Source: Datisca glomerata
Lineage: Eukaryota; Streptophyta; Magnoliopsida; Cucurbitales; Datiscaceae
DNA length: 64,000 nucleotides
Direction of reading: 5' to 3'
Assembly: GCA_003255025.1 (NCBI GenBank)
Contig: QANY01006224.1
Coordinates: 1,054,001 to 1,118,000 of the forward strand
Below, one piece after another: positions 9,681 through 20,619 of the stretch. The position numbers and the translations under genes are program-made. The stretch's first letter is position 1. Each line of letters opens with the position of its first letter. The notes beneath the pieces were generated by a model. It worked only from the letters and a program-made list of their open reading frames with translations, ran no database searches and was not told the DNA's origin.

Positions 9681-12600
9681 ATGCAGACCCTTCCGGTGGC
9701 CACATGCTTCACCACCACCAAAACTTCTATCAGTGCCTGCTTTCTCTTTAGAGGAACTATTTCTCTTCCTCAGTTTCAAAAATCAAAGCTTCCTCCTTCG
9801 ATCCCTCGACCGATTGTTCGCGCAGGTAGCACCCATTTCTTTTCCCCTAGTGCACCATTTGCTTTCCGACATTGAGGAAAACTGAGTTTGATTAATGTAG
9901 GGCTTCGTTTTATGGGGAGCATGTGCAAGTTAGAACTTAAATTCAATTGGTCTTCTTTATTTTTTTTCCAAGCAATTTGATTTCAATGTGCCATGGTACT
10001 GAGAGCGAGGTAGTGTAATTAGAATTGAGAATGTAGATGCTAGGGCTTTATCTATTTTTAAAACTACCATTTTACCTCCTAGAAGAATAACATAATTTAT
10101 CAATTACTTGTTTCCACGCGTTTTTCCTTGAGCAAAGACAACAGTATCCTTAAGTAATAAGATGCAAGTCAAACATTGAACATGGCTGTACACCTGGTTC
10201 CTCTTTGCGTCAATGGGGTCAAGTGGGTCGAGCCGAGTTTACTATAGCTTGAACATTGGGTCAATCATTCTTGACCTGTTGAACCTCATAATTTATTATT
10301 TATACCTCCTTTACCATTGGGTCATTTCAAGAGGATAGTTAGTTAAAGACAGTAGGGATAATTACTCCAACTTCTCTGTAGTTGACCTACAATACATGAA
10401 TACCCCCTATATGTTTGGAAATTACATATACCTCCTTTCGCTTTACGCACTATATGCATTTAACTCCAATTACTTGACATATTGTTTTATTGGCTGTGAA
10501 AACGACATTATCACGGAGGTGGTGTTTATCAGAAAAAGATTTTTTCATTGGGGATATCCTGCCTATGAATTTTTTTTCCTTCCTTGAACTACTGTGCATA
10601 CCAGTTGTGTCTTGCGTTATACTCCCAATTCATTGATTATGTTTCTGAATGAGTTTGTTAAGTGTAATAATTTTATACTTGTTAGTCATCCCTTACAACA
10701 CTTTCAACTTGACCGGGGTTAGCTACTCAAGCTGATATTCATACTATTTTTTGATTGCCAGTGAGTGAAGTTGCAGAAGGAGATGTTTTGCAAATATTTT
10801 TTAAAGAGAGACAATTAAATGGAGATTTTATATCAAAAACTTCTGATATGTTATGGCAGAGGGAGGTCGTAAAATATGTTGATGCCAGTGCCGATGAACT
10901 TGAGGACTTCTCTCAGAAAGGAGACTTGGTACAAAAGGGTTTAATTTTCCATATATTTGTTCTATTCAATTTTAACGTACAATGCATAACTACATTATCA
11001 TCTATACTTATACTTCATTGCTAAATTTAAGCTTGAATCTGTGATGGTGGGTTGTTGTGCTAGATTTCCCTAACCTAGTCCAGCATAGTCTGCACCCCAA
11101 AGGGATGTGAGTTGGAGTTCTCCGTCGTTCAGAAAAAATTATGCACACAGAGAGACCTAAAGGAAAATTTATAGATATGTAGTCATTTTATCTGTCTAAT
11201 TTAATGTTTTTAGACTCCTCATTGGATCCTCATGATAACCATTAGTGCCTTTTGTGGTTTGAAAAGATTTTTTTTTGTTGATAAAGGTGATAGGTGACCC
11301 TACCGATAAAAAAAGGTGATATGTGACCATGTGGCCTGATTTATGCTTGAGAAATACTAGATCAAGTTGATAATGGACTCTTTTTTATTGTAAATGAAAT
11401 GAAAGAATAGAAATAAAAGGAAGATAGAACAAGACGTGTTCACAATCTAGAAAGAAGAATAAAATATTACAATCAAATGACAACTCAAACTATACAAGAT
11501 TAAAAATAAAGGAACACCCGTAAACACTTTCGACTTTGAAGCCCAGAGAGAAACAAGAAAGACCATTCTACTTCAAATAACTAACATCCTTTCAATTACG
11601 ATTGAACGTTCTTTTATTACATTCTGGTCATAAAGACCAACATAAAACCATTATCGCACATCTTCACAAGGTCGGTTTCTCCTATGAAAATTCATGCAAA
11701 CCAAGTCCACAAAAAACAATTATGAAGGTTTTGCTCGAGCGTCGAGGAAATGTCAAAGATATTACTCCAATGTTACCTAGTGAGTATGCTAGGTAGTAGT
11801 TGGAGAAACAAATGGTTACAAGTCTCCATATCAACTTTACATTCAACAACAAGAATGAGATTAGTGCATCAAAAGGTTCATTTTCTGAATTAAATCACTT
11901 GTATCAAGTGTTCCCATAACTAACAAGCAAAGAAACATCTTAAACTTGGAAGGTACGAAAACTTTCCAATATGTTTATAAGGAAAAGAACCACCAGAGTT
12001 CAAAAGATTTCAAAAGATTTAACTAGCGTGCGGAAAAAGATTTACCAGAAAGCACCCTAGAGTTTTCAAGATTCCAAACTCTGTTGTCAATGATATGAGA
12101 GTTGAGATGTATGTTTTGAATTAAAGCCGCAAGAGCCAGATAATCCCTAAAATATCTCTCTATAAAGTTTCTCCTAAAAGAAACTTTATAGAGCGGATAA
12201 TTTTGAAATGGATAAATCTCGAACGCAAGCATTATGATCCAAAGAAGCATTATACAACCATCCCCCAATTTATGTGACACTCAATTGTAGAAAGAAATTA
12301 GACTTCAAGAATGAATTCCAAGGCCCACGAAAAAAAATTGAAAGTCAATTAGAATCCCATTCATAGGTTGGTGTTATTTGACGTGAAAAGAATTGTATTC
12401 TCTCTTTTTTTTAATTGAAGAATGATATACATATATATATACACAAAGCTAGGAAACTATCTTAGGAAGCTATACAATTAGGATCCCTAGAATTAAGCTA
12501 ATTGACCAGCTATATACAACTGGAGCTTTCTGTAACACTCCCCCTCAAGCTGGAGTATAAATATTAATCATGCCCAGCTTGTTACAAAGATAATCAACCC

Positions 12601-15600
12601 GAACCCCATTTAGAGCTTTTGTGAAGATATCCCCTAATTGCTCTCCAGTCTTCACATACCCTGTAGAAATCAAACCTTGTTGAATTTTCTCACGAACAAA
12701 GTGACAATCAATTTCAATGTGCTTAGTTCGCTCATGAAATACAGGATTAGATGAAATATGAAGGGCAACTTGGTTATCACACCACAATTTTGTTGGTACT
12801 GAAGTTTTAAGACCTACTTCAGTCAAGAGCTGATATATCCACATTATCTCACACACAGACTGTGTCATAGCCCTATATTCCGACTCTGCAGTGGATCTTG
12901 ACACAACGTTCTGCTTCTTACTCTTCCATGAGACCAATTTTCCTCCAACGAAAACACAATAACCTGAAGTGGATCTTCTATCCATTTTGGAACCTGCCCA
13001 ATCTACATCTGAAAAACATTCAATTTGAGTGTGCCCATGATTTTCATATAAGATACCACGTCCGAGTGCTCCTTTCAAATAACACAAAATCTGTTCTAAC
13101 GCTGCCCAATGATGAACTGTCGGGGATGACATAAACTGACTAACAACACTGACAGAATATGTAATATTTGGACAAATCACTGTAAGATAATTCAGCTTTC
13201 CGACCAATCTTCTATATCTCTCAGGATCTTCCATTAATTCTCCATCTCCCGTGAGGTGCATGTTCAGAGTCATTGGAGCACTACAAGGCTTTGCCCCCAA
13301 TTTTCCTGTCTCAGTTAATAAGTCAAGAACAACATATTTTCTCTAAGATAAAAATATATCTGTTTTAGTCCTTATGAATTCAACACCCAAGAAATACTTT
13401 AGCATCTCTAAGTCCTTCGTGTTAACTGAGTATGAAGGAAAAACTTAAGAGATGAGATTCCTGTAGTATCACTTACAGTAATTACAATATCATCCACGTA
13501 CACAACTAAAAGAATGATACCAGCTTCTAATTGTTTGTTGATCACATGATGGTCAGACTTGCTTTTCATCATACCAAACTTTTCAACAACCTGACTAGAT
13601 TTCCCAAACCAAGCACGAGGACTCTGTTTCAAACCATACAGAGACTTTTGAAGACGATAAACTCGCCCAGACTCCCTTGAGCAACAAAACCAGGAGGTTG
13701 CTCCATATACACCTTCTCCTGAAGATCACCATGAAGAAAAGCATTCTTGATATCTAGTTGATGTAAAGGCCAATGATGAGTAGCCGCCATAGAAGTAAAC
13801 AACCGAACAAATGTCAATTTAGCAACTGGAGAAAAATTGTCAGAATAGTCCACTCCATAGGTCTGAGCATATCCCTTTGCGACAAGACGAGCTTTCAGTC
13901 GAGCAATTGACCCATCCAGATTGACCTTAACCGTGACCATCCATTTGCATCCTATAGCTCGTTTCCCTGAAGGTAAATCGACTAAGTTCTAAGTACCATT
14001 GTCATCTAAAGCATTCATTTCCTCTATCATTGCATGATGCCAACTAGGATGAGAGATGGCTTCATGAATAGTTTTAGGGATAGAGATAAGAAGATGAAAA
14101 GCAGTTATAAGAAACAAAAGAAGAAATAGGATAAGTACACTGGCGCTTACCTTTGCGCAACGCAATAGGAAGATCATCGCTCAGGACTGGATTTGACGAC
14201 TAAGGAGCAGCTGCAGGACATGAATCATGAGGTTTACGCCTGGAGTAGACTTGAATGATAGAAGGCTTGGCAGGAACTGGTTCCGAGACAGGTTTAGAGG
14301 ATGTCATGGAATAGACCAACAGATCATCATCCTCCCCCTGACGAGCGGGAAGAGGAGAAGATGGAAAGTAAGGGATATCTTCCATGAAGGTAACATCAAT
14401 TGAGACAAGATATTTGTTAAGACTAGGACAATAACACCTAGAACCTTTACGAAGACAAGAATAACCAAGGAAGATACATTTCAAAAACTTGAGATCTAAT
14501 TTAGTGACATGCGGACGGACATCTCAATAAAACAAGTGCTACCAAATATCCTAAGGTCAATTAGAAACATTGATTTATTGGGAAAAATGATTTTGTAAGG
14601 GATCTCACCATGAAGAACAGATAATGACATGCGATTAATTAGAAAACATGTTGTAGAAATTGCATCGACCCAAAAAGGTTTTGGAACATTCATTTGAAAT
14701 AATAGGGCTCCTGCAATTTTCAAGAAGATGTTTGTTCTTACGTTCTGCCACTCCATTTTGTGACGGAGTATCAACACAGGAAGTTTCATGAAGCATGCCA
14801 TTCTGAACCATATGAGATAGAAATAAAGTGGACGTGTATTCCTTGGCATTATCACTTCACAAAGTATGGGTCGAAACATTAAATTGAGTTTTAATCTCAG
14901 CACAAAAATGCACATAAAAGAGAAAACAACTCAGAACTACTTTTCATTAAATGTAACCAAGTTACATGAGATTAATCATTCACAAAAGTAACAAAATACT
15001 TAAATCTAAGTTTAGAAAATATAGGACAAGGACCCCAAACATCAGAGTGGTGAACCACTTCGAAAGGAACACTAGCACGTCTATTGACTCCTGGACTTGA
15101 ATTGAGACGATGCTGTTTTGCAAACTGACCCGACTCACAATCTAATGAAAACACCTTATTACTTACCAAAAAAAATAAAGACACCTTACTAAACTATGGA
15201 CAAAGTTTCTTGAGCAAAGGGAGAGATGGATAACTCAACCTACAATGCGCCTCGAAAGGAGAAGTGACACCAGAGCAAGCGACAAATTTTGGTATTGGTG
15301 TGTCAAGAATGTAGAGGCCTCTAGGCTCATGTCCTTTACCAATAATCTTTTTCGTCATAAGATCCTGAAATAAGCAATGATCAGGAAAAAATGAGATGCA
15401 ACAGTTAAGATTGCGAGTGAGCTGACTTAGAGAGATCAAATTAAAAGATAAATTAGGTAAATGTAAGACATACGACAGAGGAAGTAGAGGGGTAGGAGTA
15501 ATGGTGCCAGACCCACGAACGCAAGATGGTGACCCATCGGCCAAAGTAATGGTAGAGGTGGAAGTATGTGTCTGGAAACTAGAAAAGAGACCAGAATTAC

Positions 15601-18600
15601 TTGTCATATGATCTGTGACACTAGAATCAATGACCCATTTGGAGGATGAGGAAAGAAGACACACTCATTTGGTTTACCTGAATCAGCAATAGCAGTGACA
15701 AAAGGAGATGAAGACTTTAGTGATTCTTGATACTGTGAGAACTTGTCAACTTCACCGGTAGAAATAAGGAACGATTTCTCAGAGGCGTCATCAGTGAATG
15801 CAACTGTGCCGGATGATATTTTTGATTTTTGAACTGAAGCTTTGACACTCGAACTTCGTATGTCCTGGCTTATGACAATATCGACACCCAATGTTGCCAG
15901 AATCCTGCGTTCGAGTTTCAAACCCTTGTGAGCCTCCTCCCTTGTTTCCACTTTGATTGGTTGATTTCCTCTGAGCCATGTCTTCCTCGAATCATCTTTA
16001 GGAGGATCATTAGTCAAATGAGTATCTTTGTCAATACTCCGTAGATAAATTTTAGACATTACAGGCACCACATCCATCACAACTTAAAATTTATTCTTAG
16101 CCATAACACCAAATATGCGGAAACAGAAGAGAAGACCAAAAAAGAACCAACAAGGCAGCGGAAAAACAAGGCAGAAACGCAAGCAAAACCCACAAATGGA
16201 AGAATCCAAACCTCTACTAACACAAGGCAGCAAGTACAGACAAAGCAGAGAAACGTCGACGAAGTAGAAGAGGACGGCCGGAGCCGATCTCAGGCGTCAC
16301 GCGCCTTCACGTGCAGGCGCGTGGGGAAGATGGCAGAGACTCGCGACGGCGCGTGGGGCTCACACGGGGCTTTCGGTCACTGGACTTCGGGGATGAGACC
16401 ATCGATGGTTGGGTTTCCCTCCTGGATTGGTGTTGAGAACAAAGGGCCACTCCAAAAGGGTTATCCAAGGTGGAACTTTAAAAGAAACACTAAACCCTAA
16501 TTTTGAACGAAAAAGAGAACCTAGATTTGTACGCCTATAGTTTTGATACCATGTTATTTGAGGTGAAAAGAATTCTATTCTCTTATTTTTTTATTGAAGA
16601 ATGATATACATATATAAATACAAAGTTAGGAAACTATCTTAGGAAACTGCACGATTAGGATCCCTAGAATTAAGCTAATTGACCAGCTATATACAGCTGG
16701 AGCATTCTGTAACAGTTGGAAACCATGATAACATTAAATAAGAGAATAGAATTCTTTTCACCTCAAATAACCTTCCAAACTCTTTACTCTTAGACATCTC
16801 ACTCCACTTAACAATATCATCCTCTACACCTTCTCAAAGGAAATCTCCAATAAGTTTCTCAATGAAACCCACAGTCTTCTTAGGTAATTTCAACTTTTGA
16901 AGATAGAGAGATGGAAGATAGGAGTGCTTCACAACACAACATGAACCAAGGTCAACCTGCTCCCTTAGAAAAGAAACCTTTGTTTCAACCACCACCACCG
17001 ATCTTTTCTCAAGCTTATCCACAACAAGACTCCATAACAACTCTGAATTTGGATTACCTCCAAAGGCAAAGCCAAATATTTAATATGGCATTATTCCACC
17101 CCAAAACTAACCATATTTGAAATAATCAATGATGGACTGTTCAGGGAACTTATCTTTGTTTACTAAAGGGTTTCCAAGTTTTTAGTTGAATCTTTTTAGA
17201 GCTATTTCCAGAGCATTTGTTTCAAACGATCAGAATTCAAGAATACTAAAAACATAATACTTGTTTCTTTATTTTTTCTTTTATGTAGTACAAAACTAAG
17301 AAGATTATATCTCTAGAATGTCATATAGTTTATCAACTGTCTTTGAGAAGCATTTTTCATAAATGAACTTCAATCCTTTTATTCCATTTTCAACGATCCT
17401 AAACCTGCAGAATGGAGAGAGTGATACGAATGGAGGTTATTTGAAACTGTCAAGTACCCATGATTGGGTGTTAGGCCGCAACTCTGCACCGAACAATAAG
17501 AAAGATATTGCTAAGGTATGCATGTTTTCATCCGTGCATTAATAAGTGTAATGATCAGCTCATTCTTCCAAATAACCAAAGGCAAATTTCAACAATTGTT
17601 TTGAAATATGGAGCATTCATAGAATGGTAATATTTTTTGTTATTAGCTTTATTTTACGCATCATCTACTAAAAAAACAATCGCTTGTACTTGCGATAACA
17701 GGCATTGCAAGATGACCGCGAACGAAGGAAGAAACTGAACTTTCTCCAATATGAAGCTGTATGCTACTTGAACTCAATATGTTCCTTGGTTATTTCTGCA
17801 AGCCAATGGTGTCTGTACCATCTATTGTGAGCTTCCACGTATGTATGAAATTGCACTTATGAAACTATGATCATAAAATTTCTTTGCCTGGTGATGTCCT
17901 CATCACTAGGCCTGCAACTGATTATTAGTGCCCTCTAGTTGGTGATTTGAAAACAAGTTTTCAGAAAAAGGAAATGGAAATGAAAACAAGGGAAACGATT
18001 TGTTTAAAAAAAATTATTTCCGAAAATATGTTTGGTAGGTATTCAAGACGTGTTTTAGTAAAAATATCTTGTAAACTTGTTTTTTTCTATAACCAATTAA
18101 AATTAGAATAGATGTTTGGTGAACATGGTTTTGGGTAACTGAACCTCTGCAAGTTCATTCTTGTTTTTTGATAACGTGGGTATCCGGGCTTTGCCCGACT
18201 GATTCCCACGGGCCAAGGATTGACTCGAACATGGGACCTCTGCCGCTCTGCAAATTCATTCTTGATTGTCCTTCTCCATGCTATTAACATGATCTTTTAG
18301 TTCCTTAACATATATATTAATAATTTCATAATCTTGGGAAAAACGTCAAATTTGGAGTTCAATTCTTCATTGGTCATCATGTTTGTGATGGATGAAACTG
18401 TATATTTGGATTTGAAATTGGTTCATTCAGACTGGTTCAATCTGGATGGTTTAGAGATCTGGTTAGCTGCTAATAACATTAGGGTTTTCCTGCGCGTATG
18501 AGAGAATAATTTTGGGAAATGGACGAAGAAAGATTGGACCAGGGTGCTTTGATACAAACTGATGCAGGATAGATTTGAGAATCAAGAATCAGAGCTAAAC

Positions 18601-20313
18601 CCTGGTCCAATCAAGAATCTGTTTGAAGGCAACGAGGTTATGCTTTAGTATCTTTCCTCTTGTGATACATATGACAAATTTTTTCCCTGCAATATAAGGT
18701 CAATGTTACAAACTACTCAATTTGGTCGTTGGGGAAGGTGCTGATTCTTTGTGCTTTTGTTCGGCAGATCAAGAGGGAACTATTCCTTTTATCTGTTGGC
18801 ATTGGAACGGCTTGCTCTGGGTATATTCTTATAGTTTTTTCCTTGCAGGTATTGCTTTTCTTCACTTATTAAATCTTTTTGTGACCTGGATATTTTGATT
18901 TTTAGTAGAAGTGACGTGTTAGCATTTAATAATGGGAATGCAAACAAAGCCAGCTGTAAATTCATCTTCAATTGACCTATTCTGTTTTTCCCCCTTGGAG
19001 AATAAGATAAAAAGAGGGACACATATACTGTTTGTCTGTACATGGTAGAATCGGCTAGCTTCAACATTTACAAGAATTCGCATACTCATGTGTTAAGGCA
19101 TAATTCCTCTCATATTTACTATTATCTTTTATTATTTTCTCTGAATAATGTCAAGGCGGTTTAAGGATTTTTAAGAATATTTTGGTATCCTGGTGCAGGC
19201 TGCTATTAGTTATGCCATAGGAGTTCTTTTCAGGTAGGTTTATCTTTCTTTATATACTGAACTGATAGCTTATTGTGTGTGGTATGCTTTGATGCTAGTT
19301 TAGCATATGTAATGTTTGGCTTAGATAAGTCAGAGATATCTTTTCTTTGTAGATAATAAGTAGATGGAATAGCACTTCAGCTAGCTCCACAATAAAAATG
19401 CTTGTTGATGCATATTACTCTTTAAAAGAAATTGGAGAAAAGTTAACTTTTGCATGTAAGCTTCTATAATTCATGCTTAGCGGGGAATCTTAACTGGAAT
19501 ATTTTCACACAGCTGCTTGTACCTTCAGCTCTTATACCGACATTCGGATAACATTTCCAAAGAGACGGTTCCAGGAATCTTCTTCCGGAAAAAGTCAAAG
19601 AAGTATGTAGAAAAGCCTCCAGTTTGTTTCTGAATCTCATTGTTGCTAATTCTCTAACTAAAGAATCAGTTTTCTAATCCTGCTCGAGACAAACGATTTT
19701 TTTCACTGTGAAATCAGAATTGGAATAAGAAGTGAAGACCTTAAGAATTCGTTAGAGAAGTCGGTAAAGGGTAGTAGTATTGCTCTTTCGTCTCCAAGGC
19801 TTGTGATTCCAGCTGCAATTTATGCGTTATGGATCCTAAGTCATCAATATCTTGCCAATGACCTCTTTGATTTCCAGGTAGCTTGATAAATGTTTATTTT
19901 TCTTTTCTTTTTTTTGGAGAAGAAACAAAGATCTATTAGAACTTAAAATATTAAAAGAAATGAGGGAAAGATGTCCAAACACAAGGCCATGAATATTAAA
20001 TATAATTTAAAGAACAGGAACTCAACATTTTAGACTTAGAACCCCACAAAGACACCAAAAAGAAAATACTCTGCCACAGAGTCTCGAAAGTTTCATTCTT
20101 TAAAGTATTAGATGTTTCTTTTTTCAGAACTTATTCCAGAGTTTCAATAGAGTTAAAAGTGTTAATAATTTGTCATTAATTGTTGTTTTCATTGCACAGC
20201 TTGTGCCAGCCATGCTTGGAATGTTTGTCTATAAAGCAGCTGCTCTTATACAAGTTTACAGAGATAATGAAGATCTGAAACTTGTCTTCCCAGACAATGA
20301 GGGTGGCTTATAG
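9681..20313 (+). CDS. chloroplast AtpI/CGL160-like membrane protein, nine exons, 317 aa
   Basis: Proposed exons: 9681-9825, 10762-10928, 17411-17515, 17702-17758, 18768-18848, 19199-19233, 19513-19602, 19718-19877 and 20200-20313 (stop TAG). They sum to 954 nt and join in frame at GT-AG borders. The first ~50 residues ([20 protein letters not shown] onward) are rich in Ser/Thr/Lys/Arg and poor in acidic residues, as in a chloroplast transit peptide. Residues ~55-160 are hydrophilic. Four hydrophobic segments follow at about 163-181, 186-205, 255-271 and 281-300. The C-terminal pattern [13 protein letters not shown] ... [18 protein letters not shown] resembles the ATP synthase protein I-like domain of CGL160, which helps assemble the chloroplast ATP synthase. 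It is probably a paralogue (CGLD22-like) rather than CGL160 itself; that name is from memory and unchecked. The start is chosen because the alternative frame at 9670 does not splice on. No internal stops are seen. Intron 2 is swollen to 6.5 kb by retroelements, and a MULE lies just upstream. Exon 6 is only 35 nt. Confidence 0.85.
9826..10761 (+). other. intron 1 of the CGL160-like gene
   Basis: Donor GCAG|GTAGCA and acceptor TTGCCAG|TGAG. The intron is 936 bp and T-rich near its 3' end. No gene is seen inside. The part around 10040-10600 contains TACCTCC-type pieces that look like foreign sequence, but I cannot assign it. Confidence 0.7.
12158..12193. repeat. perfect 15-bp inverted repeat inside the LINE remnant
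   Basis: CTCTATAAAGTTTCT at 12158-12172 is matched by AGAAACTTTATAGAG at 12179-12193, with a 6-nt loop. It lies within the 3' coding part of the LINE and breaks its normal reading, so it probably arose by a local inverted duplication. Confidence 0.85.
12372..12537 (-). repeat. 3' LTR of the copia element
   Basis: 166 bp, flanked outside by the target duplication GTTGG at 12367-12371 and inside by the polypurine tract at 12538-12548 (read on minus). It contains an AT-rich ATATACATATATATATACAC stretch that differs from the other LTR. Confidence 0.92.
12545..16080 (-). pseudogene. copia gag-pol polyprotein, broken
   Basis: Read on minus from 16080: a gag remnant ending in the zinc knuckle [14 protein letters not shown] (about 15915-15870); protease [13 protein letters not shown] at about 15640, where the usual catalytic triplet DSG reads DSS; GAG-pre-integrase region ([16 protein letters not shown]); integrase core start [10 protein letters not shown] near 15050; reverse transcriptase ([36 protein letters not shown], then VVYVDDIVI containing the catalytic YVDD near 13510); and a long intact RNase H part, 13300-12545, with [30 protein letters not shown] and [13 protein letters not shown]. 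The C-terminus ends 7 bp from the 3' LTR. Frame changes and stops occur near 15190, 14970, 14490, 13940 and 13630. The reading order confirms minus orientation. It is inactive. Confidence 0.9.
16541..16551 (-). other. copia primer-binding site
   Basis: The minus strand reads TGGTATCAAAA immediately inside the 5' LTR. Plant copia elements usually carry TGGTATCAGAGC here, complementary to the 3' end of the initiator methionine tRNA. Confidence 0.85.
16552..16714 (-). repeat. 5' LTR of the copia element
   Basis: 163 bp, similar throughout to 12372-12537. It is followed outside by GTTGG at 16715-16719. A 33-bp inverted copy of its plus-strand start lies at 16739-16771, outside the target duplication. 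Confidence 0.92.
18145..18264 (-). mobile_element. 5'-truncated SINE with 19-bp target duplications, in intron 4
   Basis: The flanking direct repeats are CTCTGCAAGTTCATTCTTG at 18145-18163 and CTCTGCAAATTCATTCTTG at 18246-18264 (one mismatch). Between them, 82 bp read on minus contain GTTCGAGTC (a tRNA-type B box), CGTGGGAATCAGTCGGGC, GCCCGGATACCCACG and a short A run. The GC-rich 3' part resembles the conserved 'Angio-domain' shared by many plant SINEs, as I remember it. The A box is missing, so the copy is truncated at its 5' end. Target duplication length and A tail fit LINE-dependent insertion. Confidence 0.75.
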
Positions 20314-20610
20314 TGACTTATATCATCATTGCCATATTGGTTGAAAGGTACATTACCACTTTATTTTTGAGCTGAGTTCTCTGCTACACGAAGCCTTGCT
20401 TTCTGGTTGTGACGAGTTTGGGTTCCACTCCCTACGGATACTTAACCTTCCATCAAGCATACTTACCTTGCTTAATCTCCTTGTTTCTGTTTCTATATCA
20501 TGAGATTGTCGTAGCTCATCATGATTCAAAGCCAAATAATAATCATAGAAATTCGTTGTAAATTTTGTATCATCAAATTCAATAAAAAATTGGTTCTCCT
20601 GACAAGAAAG
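20314..20610 (+). terminator. 3' UTR and likely polyadenylation region of the CGL160-like gene
   Basis: After the TAG at 20311-20313 the sequence has no strong coding signal. TTGTAAATTTTGTATC followed by AATAAAAAAT at 20581-20590 is a reasonable plant far-upstream/near-upstream poly(A) signal set. The end of the transcript is therefore probably near 20600-20630. This is inferred from motifs only. Confidence 0.4.
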
Positions 20611-20619
20611 TAAAAAAAA

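Larger units (their letters stand above)
12372..16714 (-). mobile_element. complete but defective Ty1/copia retrotransposon
   Basis: The element is 4343 bp, bounded by LTRs 12372-12537 and 16552-16714 that start TGTTATTTGA and end TCTGTAACA on the plus strand. The 5-bp target duplication GTTGG is present at 12367-12371 and 16715-16719. The element runs on the minus strand. Next to its 5' LTR is a primer-binding site, TGGTATCAAAA (complement of 16541-16551), matching the initiator methionine tRNA 3' end with small changes. Next to its 3' LTR is the purine tract TTGAGGGGGAG (complement of 12538-12548). The polyprotein order is gag zinc knuckle, protease, integrase, reverse transcriptase, RNase H, as in copia. 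The N-terminal gag part appears largely missing, since only about 460 bp separate the primer site from the knuckle region. The two LTRs differ at roughly a dozen positions by eye, so the insertion is not recent. Confidence 0.92.
11375..17110 (-). mobile_element. 5'-truncated LINE in intron 2, split by a copia element
   Basis: Two minus-strand pieces, 17110-16720 and 12366-11375, together read like the 3' half of a plant LINE second ORF. The right piece has [21 protein letters not shown] and, in another frame, [15 protein letters not shown] then [10 protein letters not shown]; compare the usual GRLTLIQSVLSSLP and the FLWEG region after the reverse transcriptase. The left piece has [36 protein letters not shown] and a damaged zf-RVT-like part ([19 protein letters not shown], then [10 protein letters not shown]). 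Frames change several times. The 3' end near 11375 is TTTTTTATTG on plus, that is, an A-rich tail on minus. The copia element 12372-16714 lies inside. Candidate flanking target copies (near 11371 and 17128, sharing ATGGACT) are weak. The orientation is opposite to the host gene. Confidence 0.7.

Noticed and set aside
18164..18245. tRNA gene on the minus strand (GTTCGAGTC B box)
   Set aside because: No A box, no acceptor stem and no cloverleaf; it is better explained as a SINE 3' part.
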